From positions 1 to 22,920 of the forward strand of contig MNUP01000055.1 in the NCBI GenBank assembly GCA_001871075.1: DNA of 22,920 nucleotides. The letters run 5' to 3'. A program made the translations under genes and the position numbers. The notes beneath the pieces were generated by a model, which ran no database searches, was not told the origin of the DNA, and saw only the letters and a list, made by a program, of their open reading frames with translations. Below are positions 16,001 to 22,574 of this stretch, piece after piece (position 1 is the stretch's first letter; each line of letters begins with the position of its first letter). Source of the DNA: Candidatus Desantisbacteria bacterium CG1_02_49_89. GTDB lineage: Bacteria > Desantisbacteria > UBA1551.

Positions 16001-18041
16001 AAAACCCGGCAAGTCCTACTTCTACGGCGGTTACGTGAAAACCGAAAATATTGAAGGTGAAGTCAGGATGCATATACATTTTCTCGACAAAAGCGGCAAG
16101 CTGTGCGGCACTAAATTCTTTGCCACTCCTGACAGCCTGAAAGGCACCAACGACTGGACAATGCTGACAGCTATGCTGACCACCCCGCCTGACTGCGTTT
16201 CAGTTGAGATACACCTTACTATGGATGCCAGGGGCACGATCTATCACGACACGGTTGTGCTGTGCGAGGCAATGGACGCTGTTGCCGGCAACATTGAAAG
16301 CCTTATACCTTCAAAGGAAGGGATAGCCGCATGGCAGGTAAACCCGATAATAAAGGTGTTCCAGGATGACCCTGCCAGGGAAACCCCGAAGGAATTTTCT
16401 ATTTCTTCGGCGCGGAACGAAAAAGAACCTTTGCAGGTCGCGATCCGCAGCGCTAAGGACCTGAAGGGCGTTAACGTAAGAGTTGAACTGCCCGCCGATG
16501 AGGCGGGGGCAAAACTCCAGGACTTCAAGATCGAGAGAATAGGGTTTGTTCCATGCGACGTCAATTCTAATTATTTCAGTTCAGACCTTCCTTCCTGGCG
16601 CAGAAATATACCCAACGGCGGTCCGGGTTCAGACGGGTGGCCGGGTATATGGCCTGACCCTGTGCTTCCGCTAAGGCAGTTTGACCTTCCTGCGAACACA
16701 ACCCAGCCTGTGCTTATAACCGCGAGCATACCGAAGAACGCGAAACCCGGAGACTATACCGGTAAAGTCATTATTGAATCAGGCGGTAAGCCGCTCATAA
16801 CAGCGCCTTTCAGGATAAAGGTGTGGGATTTTGAGCTTCCTGACGAATCCCACCTAACAGCGCTGTTCGATCTGGGCAACGGGCCGGGGTGGAGCTTCCT
16901 GGATATGACTAACAGGAAACTGTGGTACAAACTTATGGCAGAGCACAGGGTATGCGCGAATGCCATAGAGCCGGGCCCTGTGATAAACTACAGTAATGGA
17001 AGAGTTACGCTGGACACTACCGAATTCGACAAAATGGCAAAATATTATTTCGACGATCTGAAAATGAATAAGACCTATCTGCCCGGGATCTTCTACAGCT
17101 TCGGCTGGGGATTTGAGCCCAGGGGTATTTACGGATTCTCGTACCCATCCGAAGGATATAAGGAAGCGTACCAGACCGTGCTGAAAGCGGTATGGGAGCA
17201 CGTGAAGGAAAAGGGCTGGGACAAGAAATTCCTCCTGTATATATCAGATGAGCCGGATGCCTGGAATTCCGTGGTGGGAAAGCGGATGGTGGAGCAGATG
17301 AAGGGCGTGTGCGACATAATACACGAGGCGGCTCCTGACGTGAACATATATTCCAGCACCTGGAGGTTTGTGCCTGAATGGGTGGGATATCTGGACGTGT
17401 GGGGAGTGGGCAATTATGGATGTTTTCCCGTGGATGAAATGGAGCGCAGGCTGAAGGACGGGGATAAACTGTGGTTCACGACTGACGGGACTATGTGCCT
17501 GAACACGCCTTATAACGCGATAGAAAGGCTGTACCCGTATTTCTGTTTCAAATACGGGGTTTCAGCCTATGAATTCTGGGATATATCCTGGTGGACATAC
17601 GATCCGTTCAAGTTCGGGTGGCACACCTACCTTCCGCATGTTTTCAAGCCGGGCGACAAGCCAATAGGGGTAAGGTACCCCAACGGGGACGGGTTCCTCA
17701 CGTATCCAGGCTGGCTTGCCGGTGAAACCGGGCCGCTTAGCTCTGTGCGTTTTGAGCAGGTAAGGGAAGGGATGGAAGACTACGAGTATATGTATATCCT
17801 TAAGAACCGCATTGACGCCGCGAAAAAGAAATCTTCTGGAGTGCAAGCCTTTTCGAAGACCCGCCAAGGTATTGATGGAGGGAGGCTTGCAGAAGCCGAG
17901 GCAGCGCTTGAGAAAGCAAGAGCTCTTGTTACAATACCCAACGCCGGCGGCACGAACTCAACAAAGATCCTGCCTGACCCGGACGCGGTTTTAAAGATAC
18001 GCGAAGAAATGGCGCGGGCGATATTGGGGCTGGCAGAGTAG
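13077..18041 (+). CDS. Giant secreted multi-domain protein with LamG, carbohydrate-binding-like modules and a GH123/DUF4091-like C-terminus
   Basis: 1654 residues. A signal peptide (about 1-30) is followed by a LamG/concanavalin-like domain (about 34-235; AYWSFDEGKG, DDTWHHIAVVFNG, GMMDEVKIYNRAL), a Lys/Glu linker, a jelly-roll-like module (about 285-425), a KEP-rich linker (about 440-475), DUF2341-like and carbohydrate-binding-like modules (about 480-770 and 785-1075; NGFEEKTWWEW, LVKNPDFEEG), and a C-terminal block (about 1095-1640) opening with SSARNEKEPLQVAIRS and carrying FLLYISDEPD. The D1391-E1392 pair fits the catalytic Asp-Glu of GH123 beta-N-acetylgalactosaminidases; VREGMEDYEYMYILKNRID is the usual end of the DUF4091 region. 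AAAGGAA precedes ATG 13077, 3 bp after the LacI stop. Two stretches are repeat-encoded: the signal peptide core and residues about 1589-1605. The TAG stop lies within the GTAG foot of a REP hairpin. Likely surface or exported glycan-degrading enzyme; activity is inferred. Confidence 0.85.
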   Translation: MKKFNPIFFICLLLVLTLHLTPCTLHCYAAERGLVAYWSFDEGKGQISEDLSGNRHDAVINGAAWEKDGIGFCLSFDGALNLVEVKHANDLGLTTAGTVMFWMKASGSNSAWQNVIRKWGGDSRNYGIYLNVDNGNLAWSASYRENPAPFSDAASGFIAWDDTWHHIAVVFNGSEPKVAFYVDGSEYYSADPGFAEMKTNNEALAIGDHFPGMMDEVKIYNRALTSEEIEKYYFETSKRLGETPKEKKSDRTPLGEKKVEKAVPAKTEKKKEAGPKGLVSYYGFEPNDPEEWAPSPGGTVTAEKKEVISGKSSMEGNSMGSSSDWNEFFHSDPAKLPFEGGKTYTVYFKYKVLDKGDSSKSYFLMRSTIGGAPGPSDKGWTDITEEPGEEGAKTITFALDDFPDYLIIIGIYKQSSIVIDDLAVFEGEVDEGMIESVIKDLNRNKPKEQKEPIKKEVTKEPIKDNKRTEVKEPVEPVNEEWRALYVPGGGFWSKRIGIDLQDVSGEGVAGEPVDIKIGRQKGEIGLAGFEAREVRVCDDRGNEFIFSIYDAKGIPLREGKIPEGGLLTIPAELKPGASKRYYVYFDNPSAWLVPDYFEITREVRNNGFEEKTWWEWAGAQRVTDKYYSGAASARLEADGSNGEGPYTLFMPVPESTSFVLTVSFMYDIDITDGRYWMSVFHYDKNGNAIPRAPGAAEGHSDIFTTDKSTNGWKKFSITMGQSGSGADFILPEGTAKMKLRGCFWDADGSNTGIAWLDDFNIEGIEKNPSNVRASVKQLEKMDLRRSAAVKPQWLSDQGKTWEYRMPVEIRNFASQDISNSMLFVNTLRFRVRMKGLATDASIRVADAEGRIIPHSSFTDNVVFSGSCKPFGAGIYYIYASKDPGITGSSSGPGDLAKSKSNLVKNPDFEEGEGLPAGWRSEVEVGKEGDQVIYSKDPNVKYEWLKAGISGNRCVKMEVSPDAPSAWRGWRQIVPVKPGKSYFYGGYVKTENIEGEVRMHIHFLDKSGKLCGTKFFATPDSLKGTNDWTMLTAMLTTPPDCVSVEIHLTMDARGTIYHDTVVLCEAMDAVAGNIESLIPSKEGIAAWQVNPIIKVFQDDPARETPKEFSISSARNEKEPLQVAIRSAKDLKGVNVRVELPADEAGAKLQDFKIERIGFVPCDVNSNYFSSDLPSWRRNIPNGGPGSDGWPGIWPDPVLPLRQFDLPANTTQPVLITASIPKNAKPGDYTGKVIIESGGKPLITAPFRIKVWDFELPDESHLTALFDLGNGPGWSFLDMTNRKLWYKLMAEHRVCANAIEPGPVINYSNGRVTLDTTEFDKMAKYYFDDLKMNKTYLPGIFYSFGWGFEPRGIYGFSYPSEGYKEAYQTVLKAVWEHVKEKGWDKKFLLYISDEPDAWNSVVGKRMVEQMKGVCDIIHEAAPDVNIYSSTWRFVPEWVGYLDVWGVGNYGCFPVDEMERRLKDGDKLWFTTDGTMCLNTPYNAIERLYPYFCFKYGVSAYEFWDISWWTYDPFKFGWHTYLPHVFKPGDKPIGVRYPNGDGFLTYPGWLAGETGPLSSVRFEQVREGMEDYEYMYILKNRIDAAKKKSSGVQAFSKTRQGIDGGRLAEAEAALEKARALVTIPNAGGTNSTKILPDPDAVLKIREEMARAILGLAE
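13125..13152. repeat. 4 x 7-nt tandem array within a signal peptide
   Basis: Three ACCTTAC units and one ACCCTGC. They code for TLHLTPCTLH in the hydrophobic part of the signal peptide of the giant protein. Confidence 0.8.
17842..17891. repeat. Large-loop REP element inside the giant gene
   Basis: TGCAAGCCT (17842-17850) pairs with AGGCTTGCA (17883-17891) around a 32-nt loop whose CGAAGACCCGCCAA is shared with the elements at 20289 and 22704 (minus strand). It is read in frame as VQAFSKTRQGIDGGRLAE near the C-terminus. Confidence 0.85.
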
Positions 18042-18258
18042 TGGCAGAGCTTGCTCTGCAATTTGAAAAGCGTGTCAACGTGTCAACGTATCAGCGTGTC
18101 AGAGCAACGGCAAGGTAGCCGCAGGCTTCAGCCTGCGTGTAGGGGCGGGCTTGCCCGCCCGAAGCTTGCCCTGAACCCGAGCGTGCGAGTGGTTCGGGGG
18201 TAGCCACAACCTTTAGGTTGCGTAGGGCATTTGTAACTCAGGGCTTTAGCCCTGAGTT
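18038..18258 (+). repeat. Cluster of GTAG/GTAA REP hairpins
   Basis: Five hairpins follow one another. GTAG 18038 with GCAGAGC/GCTCTGC; GTAG 18115 with CGCAGGCT/AGCCTGCG; GTAG 18139 with GGGCGGGC/GCCCGCCC; GTAG 18200 with CAACCT/AGGTTG; GTAA 18233 with AACTCAGGGCT/AGCCCTGAGTT. Every loop is TT or TC. The first GTAG contains the stop codon of the giant gene. An 8-nt array (four GCGTGTCA-like units, 18070-18101) and a GAACC/GGTTC hairpin (18173-18195) lie between them. The rest of the spacer to 18365 (about 105 nt) shows nothing further. Confidence 0.88.
18070..18101. repeat. 4 x 8-nt tandem array
   Basis: Units GCGTGTCA, ACGTGTCA, ACGTATCA and GCGTGTCA follow one another without gaps, between two REP hairpins. 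Confidence 0.75.
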
Positions 18259-18365
18259 TAATCACCGTAATCAGTAGTTAAAAATCACTGGAATTCGTCG
18301 TTTATCGACAAAACACACAAAGAATGTTGCGAAGCAAAGATCTTCAGTAACAAAAGGAGCGACGT

Positions 18366-19100
18366 ATGAAAAAATTAATTTTAGTTATTTTGGTATTAAC
18401 GTTCAACTTTCAACTTTCAACTATGAACTGTGCCGGCGCGGACGACAAGGTGGTCATCAAGAAGGCTAAGTCCGCGATGGCAATAGACGGCAAACTGGAA
18501 GACTGGAAGGGCTATGAGGCGATAAAGCTGAATGCGCCTGAGCAAAGCACCAACCCTGACAAGGATCCAAAGGATTTTTCTTCAGTATGCTATGTCGCGT
18601 GGGATAAAGACAACTTATATTTTGCAGCTGATGTCACGGATGATCTTGTTTCCTGCGAGGATATCACAACATCGGATTTCCAGCACTGCGATTATTACAG
18701 GTTCTATCTGGATATGGGGAATAACAGGAACGAGGGCAGCGGGAATATGGATGACGATGATTTTGAGTTCGTGTTCACACCTTCAGGGCCTGATAAGAAG
18801 CCGATGGTGCGAGAGGTTTCAAAGGCGTTCGGCGGAGAAGGCCACGGCCTTGATCTGAGCAAAGTAAAAGTAGCTGCAGGGCTTGCCCTGCCTGATAAAA
18901 AGGGCTGGATTCTTGAAGCCGCCATTCCCTGGAGCATGATAGGAACCACGCCCAAGGAAGGGACAGCATTCGGCATAAAGTTCATAACAGGGGATACGGA
19001 CCAGGAAGGGCAGAGGGAAGACGAATATATCTGGGGGGACATGAGCGGCAGCTACTGGCAGGACCCGACAAAGTTCGGCTCCGCCATCCTCGGACAGTAA
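18366..19100 (+). CDS. Secreted CBM9-like carbohydrate-binding protein
   Basis: 244 residues. After a signal peptide (about 1-24) almost the whole protein is a carbohydrate-binding family 9-like (DOMON-type) domain: AIDGKLEDWKGY (39-50), VAWDKDNLYFAADVTDD (77-93), DDFEFVFTP, and GWILEAAIPWSMIG before a FGIKFITGDTDQEGQREDEY block. ATG 18366 has AAAAGGAG at 18352-18359. It follows the GH123-like gene and probably works outside the cell or in the periplasm on the same glycan. Residues 169-176 (VAAGLALP) are encoded by a GTAG-REP hairpin, and the signal peptide core LTFNFQLSTMN by a heptamer array. No catalytic residues are recognised. Confidence 0.85.
   Translation: MKKLILVILVLTFNFQLSTMNCAGADDKVVIKKAKSAMAIDGKLEDWKGYEAIKLNAPEQSTNPDKDPKDFSSVCYVAWDKDNLYFAADVTDDLVSCEDITTSDFQHCDYYRFYLDMGNNRNEGSGNMDDDDFEFVFTPSGPDKKPMVREVSKAFGGEGHGLDLSKVKVAAGLALPDKKGWILEAAIPWSMIGTTPKEGTAFGIKFITGDTDQEGQREDEYIWGDMSGSYWQDPTKFGSAILGQ
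18401..18428. repeat. 4 x 7-nt tandem array within a signal peptide
   Basis: GTTCAAC, two TTTCAAC and TATGAAC follow one another in the coding sequence of the signal peptide, at the same relative place as the array at 13125 in the giant protein. Confidence 0.8.
18870..18891 (+). repeat. GTAG-REP hairpin inside the CBM9-like gene
   Basis: GTAG (18870-18873) is followed by GCAGGGC (18876-18882), TT, GCCCTGC (18885-18891). Foot, spacing and TT loop match the intergenic REPs at 18038-18160. Read in frame as VAAGLALP. Confidence 0.75.
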
Positions 19101-19106
19101 CAAAGA

Positions 19107-19200
19107 TTTCCACGAAATCACTCCGCCCCGATGTCCATCGGGGCGAGACTTCGCCCACCTGGAAGTATGGGCGAGGAAAGTATCACGAAAGCACGAAATG
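19107..19200. repeat. CACGAAA repeat interrupted by a second copy of the 53-55 bp insert
   Basis: CCACGAAATCAC (19110-19121) and the array at 19177-19199 flank an insert (19122-19176) matching 632-684 through CGAGACTTCGCCCACCTG and TGGGCGAGGAAAG. This copy also carries the hairpin CCCCGAT/ATCGGGG (19126-19143), which recurs at 22782-22800. Confidence 0.8.
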
Positions 19201-19379
19201 TAACTCAGGGCTTCAGCCCTGATTGTTTAACCAAATGTAGCGGTCGGATTTATCCGACATAATGTTGCCTGCCCTGCGAAGCCTTGGCGTAGTAGGGTCA
19301 TTGCGACCCGCCTTTGTCCGCCAATTCTTATGGAGGAAATATTCGTGGCGGGGAAGCCCCGAAGGGACCCCTTTGGGGC
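19200..19379 (+). repeat. Second GTAA/GTAG REP cluster
   Basis: GTAA 19200 with TCAGGGCT/AGCCCTGA (TC loop); GTAG 19237 with GTCGGAT/ATCCGAC (TT loop); GTAG 19292 with GGGTC/GACCC; a large-loop form at 19307-19352 (CCCGCC/GGCGGG, loop with GTCCGCCAATTCTTATGGAGG degenerate to the loop at 22714-22743); and a long hairpin at 19356-19379 (GCCCCGAAGGG/CCCTTTGGGGC with a 2-nt loop). The spacer 19101-19447 holds no gene. Confidence 0.8.
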
Positions 19380-19447
19380 AATCTTAAAGTCACAAATTGT
19401 GACCAGTTCAAAACCATCAGTTTTGGATGTATAAAGGAGTAGGCATA

Positions 19448-20287
19448 ATGCAGGCGGATACTAAAATCGCGATTTTTAAAGGCAGGAAAGTCAGGAGAAC
19501 CTTATATCAGAACGAGTGGTGGTTTGTCATAAACGATGTTGTGGAAGTGTTAACCGATACACCGAATGTAAAAGACTATATTCGTAAAATGCGTATAAGG
19601 GATAAGGAGCTCGCTAAAGGGTGGGGACAATTTGTCACCCCCCTTTTAGTGGAGACTGAAGGCGGAGTTCAAAAATTGAACTGCGCTAATACGGAAGGTA
19701 TGTTCCGCATCATCCAGTCTATTCCCTCACCTAAGGCGGAACCGCTTAAGCGCTGGCTTGCTAAGGTAGGATATGAGCGCGTTCAGGAGATAGAGAATCC
19801 TGAACTTGCTACGAAAAGAACGCGAGTACTATACAAGCTTAAGGGCTATAGCGACGATTGGATTGAAAAGCGCATACGCGGTATTGCTATTCGGGATGAG
19901 CTGACCGATGAATGGCAAAAACGCGGCGCGCAGGAAGACAAGGATTACGAGATTTTGACAGCAGAAATATCAAAAGCGACGTTTGGGATTACCCCTTCCG
20001 AATATATGGACATTAAAGGGCTTAAGCGGGAAAACCTGCGCGACCATATGGATGATTTTGAACTGATTTTTACCATGTTGGGAGAGCGTGCCACAACCGA
20101 GATCCATCGTAACGAAGATTCAGAGGGAGTAAATAAGCTTAAAGCGGATTCTCACGCCGGCGGAAAAATTGCCGGTGATGCCCGCAAAGCCCTGGAGAAA
20201 CGTTTAAAAAGGCCTATTGTCTCAAGCCATAACTACTTAGAAAAAAAGGAATTCCAGAAAAGATTACCCCGAAGGCACGAAATGTAA
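19448..20287 (+). CDS. BRO-family (Bro-N) DNA-binding protein
   Basis: 279 residues. The N-terminal part (about 5-110: IAIFKGRKVRRTLYQNEWWF, VINDVVEVLTDTPNVKDYI, LNCANTEGMFRIIQSI) matches the Bro-N domain of phage antirepressors and related bacterial proteins. The second half (YEILTAEISKATFGITPSEY and the SHAGGKIAGDARKALEKR/VVSS-like end) is the C-terminal region seen in bacterial Bro-N and DinD-like proteins. Start ATG 19448 follows AAAGGAG (19433-19439); ATG 19427 precedes that site. The last residues (RRHEM) and the TAA stop are encoded by CACGAAATGTAACTCAGGGC, identical to the repeat at 19193, so the natural C-terminus has been replaced by repeat sequence. No phage structural genes accompany it. 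Role is unknown; accessory or phage-derived. Confidence 0.8.
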   Translation: MQADTKIAIFKGRKVRRTLYQNEWWFVINDVVEVLTDTPNVKDYIRKMRIRDKELAKGWGQFVTPLLVETEGGVQKLNCANTEGMFRIIQSIPSPKAEPLKRWLAKVGYERVQEIENPELATKRTRVLYKLKGYSDDWIEKRIRGIAIRDELTDEWQKRGAQEDKDYEILTAEISKATFGITPSEYMDIKGLKRENLRDHMDDFELIFTMLGERATTEIHRNEDSEGVNKLKADSHAGGKIAGDARKALEKRLKRPIVSSHNYLEKKEFQKRLPRRHEM

Positions 20288-20360
20288 CTCAGGGCTTTTC
20301 GGAGACCCCCGCCAAACTAACTGGCGGGCAAGCTGCCAATCTTTAAGGAGGGAGCCCTGA
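20284..20360 (+). repeat. Large-loop REP element at the end of the BRO gene
   Basis: GTAA (20284-20287, containing the gene's stop) is followed by TCAGGGCT (20289-20296) and AGCCCTGA (20353-20360). The stem is the same as in the small hairpins at 18235 and 19205, but the 2-nt loop is replaced by 56 nt. The loop ends with AATCTTTAAGGAGGG and contains an inner hairpin CCCGCCA/TGGCGGG (20308-20328). Confidence 0.88.
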
Positions 20361-20364
20361 AAGA

Positions 20365-20590
20365 TTTTTAACAGGGATTCAACGGGAATTTAAACTGCTT
20401 CTTTTAGGAGTAGACCCTTTAGGGTCGTAGAACAACGGGGCTTAAGCCCTCCGAAGAGTCCGTATACTTCGTTCTTTTGGAGTCATCGGACCTACTCTTG
20501 AATCACGCCTTAACCTATTTCTGGACGGGTAGGTTGTTGAACACTACCAATTAAATGATATGTCACATGTCAAGACCTGACACCTTTTTT
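20365..20590. repeat. Long structured repeat, copy 1
   Basis: This 226-bp segment is repeated almost exactly at 20592-20850. It contains GTAG plus GACCCT/AGGGTC with a TT loop (20410-20426), the palindrome GGGCTTAAGCCC, and complementary AAGAGTCCG and CGGACCTACTCTT arms. It ends with TGTCAAGACCTGACACC followed by T6. No reading frame is present; it may be a non-autonomous element or an RNA. Confidence 0.85.
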
Positions 20591-20591
20591 A

Positions 20592-20850
20592 TTTTTAACA
20601 GGGATTCAGCGGGAATTTAAATTGCTTCTTTTAGGAGTAGACCCTTTAGGGTCGTAAAACAACGGGGCTTAAGCCCTCCGAAGAGTCCGTATACTCCTCG
20701 GTCCGACGATTCTGTCGGACTCCGTATCGAAGCATCGGAGAGTCATCGGACCTACTCTTGAATCACGCCTTAACCTATTTCTGGGCGGGTAGGTTGTTGA
20801 ACACTACCAATTAAATGATATGTCACATGTCAAGACCTGACACCTTTTTT
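20592..20850. repeat. Long structured repeat, copy 2 with an extra hairpin
   Basis: About 259 bp, near-identical to copy 1 apart from a handful of substitutions and a replaced segment near 20694-20740 containing GTCCGAC/GTCGGAC. Copy 1 has a short TTCGTTCTTTTGG there. Its end runs directly into a truncated reading frame. Confidence 0.85.
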
Positions 20851-21107
20851 ATTGGGGTTGTGAAAAATGGTTTGATGCTCAAAACTATTCAGGCTGGGGT
20901 AGCTTTAAAGAAATTTCAGCTAATTCGTTAGGAGCAAATTCTTATCATAAAATGGTTTTTCGCCTGCCTAAAAATTATTTGAAGAATTTGGAAGATAAAA
21001 ATATGATGAATATATATATAAATTATTTTGACAGATTAGGTGAAAAACATAGGATTAAATTTTTTTCAAATGATTTTAAAACAATTAATTCCGTAAATGA
21101 AGAATAG
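20841..21107 (+). pseudogene. C-terminal remnant of an unknown protein
   Basis: A frame open from the end of the long repeat to the TAG at 21105 encodes about 85 protein-like residues (KWFDAQNYSGWGSFKE, KMVFRLPKNYLKNL, NIYINYFDRLGEKHR) without a plausible start codon. The AT-rich codon use matches the two genes that follow. The N-terminal part is absent upstream, where the repeat begins, so the gene looks truncated by the repeat. No family was recognised. An internal ATG at 20952 could give a short protein but has no ribosome binding site. Confidence 0.6.
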
Positions 21108-21136
21108 GAAAATTTAAAGAATAAAAAGTGGTGAAC

Positions 21137-21727
21137 ATGAGTAAATTATTGATTGGGTTTATTTTAATAATTTGTTTTTGTGGGTTAGCTTGGGCGGATA
21201 CTGCTACTATAACTGATACGCGATCCTTTCTTGATCCAGGCGGTTACAAGGACGCTAAATGGGGAATGACTATTGATGAAGTAAAACAGGCAATTACAGG
21301 GGTGAATTGGGTTAATAATTGGGCATTCGGTTCTCAATGTTTTCAGGATACAATACTTGAACATTCATCCTATCTCAATTTTTTCTTTGATAATAATAAA
21401 AAATTAATTAAAACCAAAATTTATGTAGTGCATAAAGTTATTAAAAGTGGTAGTTTTTTTTCTTTAGACGAATATGATGATACCGATTTATTTAATTCAA
21501 TATCCAGAGTTTTAAGAGAAAAATATGGGGAACCCGAAAGTGTATATAGAAATACTATGGAGATGGGACCTTCTACACTTAATTGGATATTTCCAACAAC
21601 ACAGATAACACTTGAAGTTTCAACTACCTATATAACAAAAGTGGGCAATGTTCCTCTGGGTATTAACATTATCTACTTCCAGCGTTCAATAAAAGAAGGC
21701 AAACAGGAAGATAAGGATAAATTATAA
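21137..21727 (+). CDS. Small secreted protein of unknown function
   Basis: 196 residues. Residues 1-20 form a signal peptide (LLIGFILIICFCGLAWA) with a likely AWA-D cleavage site. The mature part opens with YKDAKWGMTIDEVKQAI, a W-G-M-x-x-x-E-V motif seen at the start of many small periplasmic proteins, and later has REKYGEPESVYR and NWIFPTTQITLEV. ATG 21137 is preferred to the two GTG codons just before it; the ribosome binding site is weak. Composition is AT-rich, unlike the host genes. It lies 30 bp after the remnant and upstream of a nuclease-like gene. No function can be assigned. Confidence 0.75.
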   Translation: MSKLLIGFILIICFCGLAWADTATITDTRSFLDPGGYKDAKWGMTIDEVKQAITGVNWVNNWAFGSQCFQDTILEHSSYLNFFFDNNKKLIKTKIYVVHKVIKSGSFFSLDEYDDTDLFNSISRVLREKYGEPESVYRNTMEMGPSTLNWIFPTTQITLEVSTTYITKVGNVPLGINIIYFQRSIKEGKQEDKDKL

Positions 21728-21782
21728 ATTTTGTGTAATTAGATTGCGCAGACGCCAAATTTTTTTAAAAAGGAGGAATTCT

Positions 21783-22547
21783 ATGAACAAGCAAATTACT
21801 AAGGGTATTGATAAGTACATTCCAATTTTTCAAGAAGCAAGAGAGAAAGATATGAATGAAGCAGACATTGTAACGCGGGTTGTTAAATTTTCAGAAGAAG
21901 TTTTGGGGTATGATGTTTTTAAAGAAATTACAAAAGAATTTCAAATAAAAGAACGATATGTGGATTTAGCGATTAAAATAGATGACAAGGTCAAATTTTA
22001 TATTGAAGTAAAATCTGCGAATGTAAAATTAAAGGAATCACAAATATATCAAGCGGAGAGTTATGCTTCACAGAGTGGTATTCCTTGGGTAGTATTAACA
22101 AATGGTACTGAATGGCAATTGTATCATCTTGTATTTGATAAAACAGGAATTGATCATTCCATGGTATTTTCTATTGATTTATTAAACGGCAACACAGAGG
22201 AAAATGCTGACAAATTATATTATCTTTCTTGTAGTGCTATGCGAAAAGATGAGATAGAAAACTTTTGGCAAAAACAAGTATCTTTAAACCCAGACTCAAT
22301 TATAAAAGCATTGTTTCACGAAGACACCCTTACTGCGATTAGACGAGAAATACGGAGAATGTCTGATGTTTTGGTAGATGAAGATGAAATTGTAAATAGT
22401 GTTAAAAAATTATTAAGTAATGAACTGTTATCTCAATTTGGGGAGGTAATTAAGATTAGGCGTAGACGTAGAACAAGAGCAGAAAAAGAAGACCCCAACA
22501 ATAGAGAGTCGGAAGAAACAAATAATCCTATTTTAGCAAAAATATGA
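21783..22547 (+). CDS. PD-(D/E)XK nuclease-like protein (type I restriction HsdR N-terminal type), C-terminus truncated
   Basis: 254 residues. The N-terminal half resembles the HSDR_N domain: helix EADIVTRVVKFSEEVLGYDV, YVDLAIKIDD with D61, then KFYIEVKSAN with E75-x-K77, and ESQIYQAESYASQSGIPWVVLTNGTEW, the usual fold signature. No helicase motor follows, so this is a stand-alone nuclease-domain protein, of the kind often annotated as restriction-subunit-R N-terminal. ATG 21783 follows AGGAGG (21771-21776). The end RRRRRTRAEKEDPNNRES is basic and polar. The TGA stop comes 8 bp before a perfect palindrome, after which a displaced coding tail continues in another frame. AT-rich, probably acquired; role in defence is possible but no partner methylase or specificity gene is present. 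Confidence 0.75.
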   Translation: MNKQITKGIDKYIPIFQEAREKDMNEADIVTRVVKFSEEVLGYDVFKEITKEFQIKERYVDLAIKIDDKVKFYIEVKSANVKLKESQIYQAESYASQSGIPWVVLTNGTEWQLYHLVFDKTGIDHSMVFSIDLLNGNTEENADKLYYLSCSAMRKDEIENFWQKQVSLNPDSIIKALFHEDTLTAIRREIRRMSDVLVDEDEIVNSVKKLLSNELLSQFGEVIKIRRRRRTRAEKEDPNNRESEETNNPILAKI

Positions 22548-22554
22548 TTTAACC

Positions 22555-22574
22555 CCCCGCGGCTTGCCGCGGGG
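22555..22574. repeat. Perfect REP-like palindrome cutting the nuclease gene
   Basis: CCCCGCGGC, TT loop, GCCGCGGGG: a 9-bp stem in AT-rich surroundings. The GC-rich block contrasts with both sides and looks inserted. Confidence 0.85.

Noticed and set aside
19448-20287. BRO gene as evidence of a prophage
   Set aside because: No integrase, structural, lysis or attachment-site sequence is present in the window.
21783-22547. Complete type I restriction system
   Set aside because: Only the nuclease-like domain is present; there is no helicase, methylase or specificity subunit.
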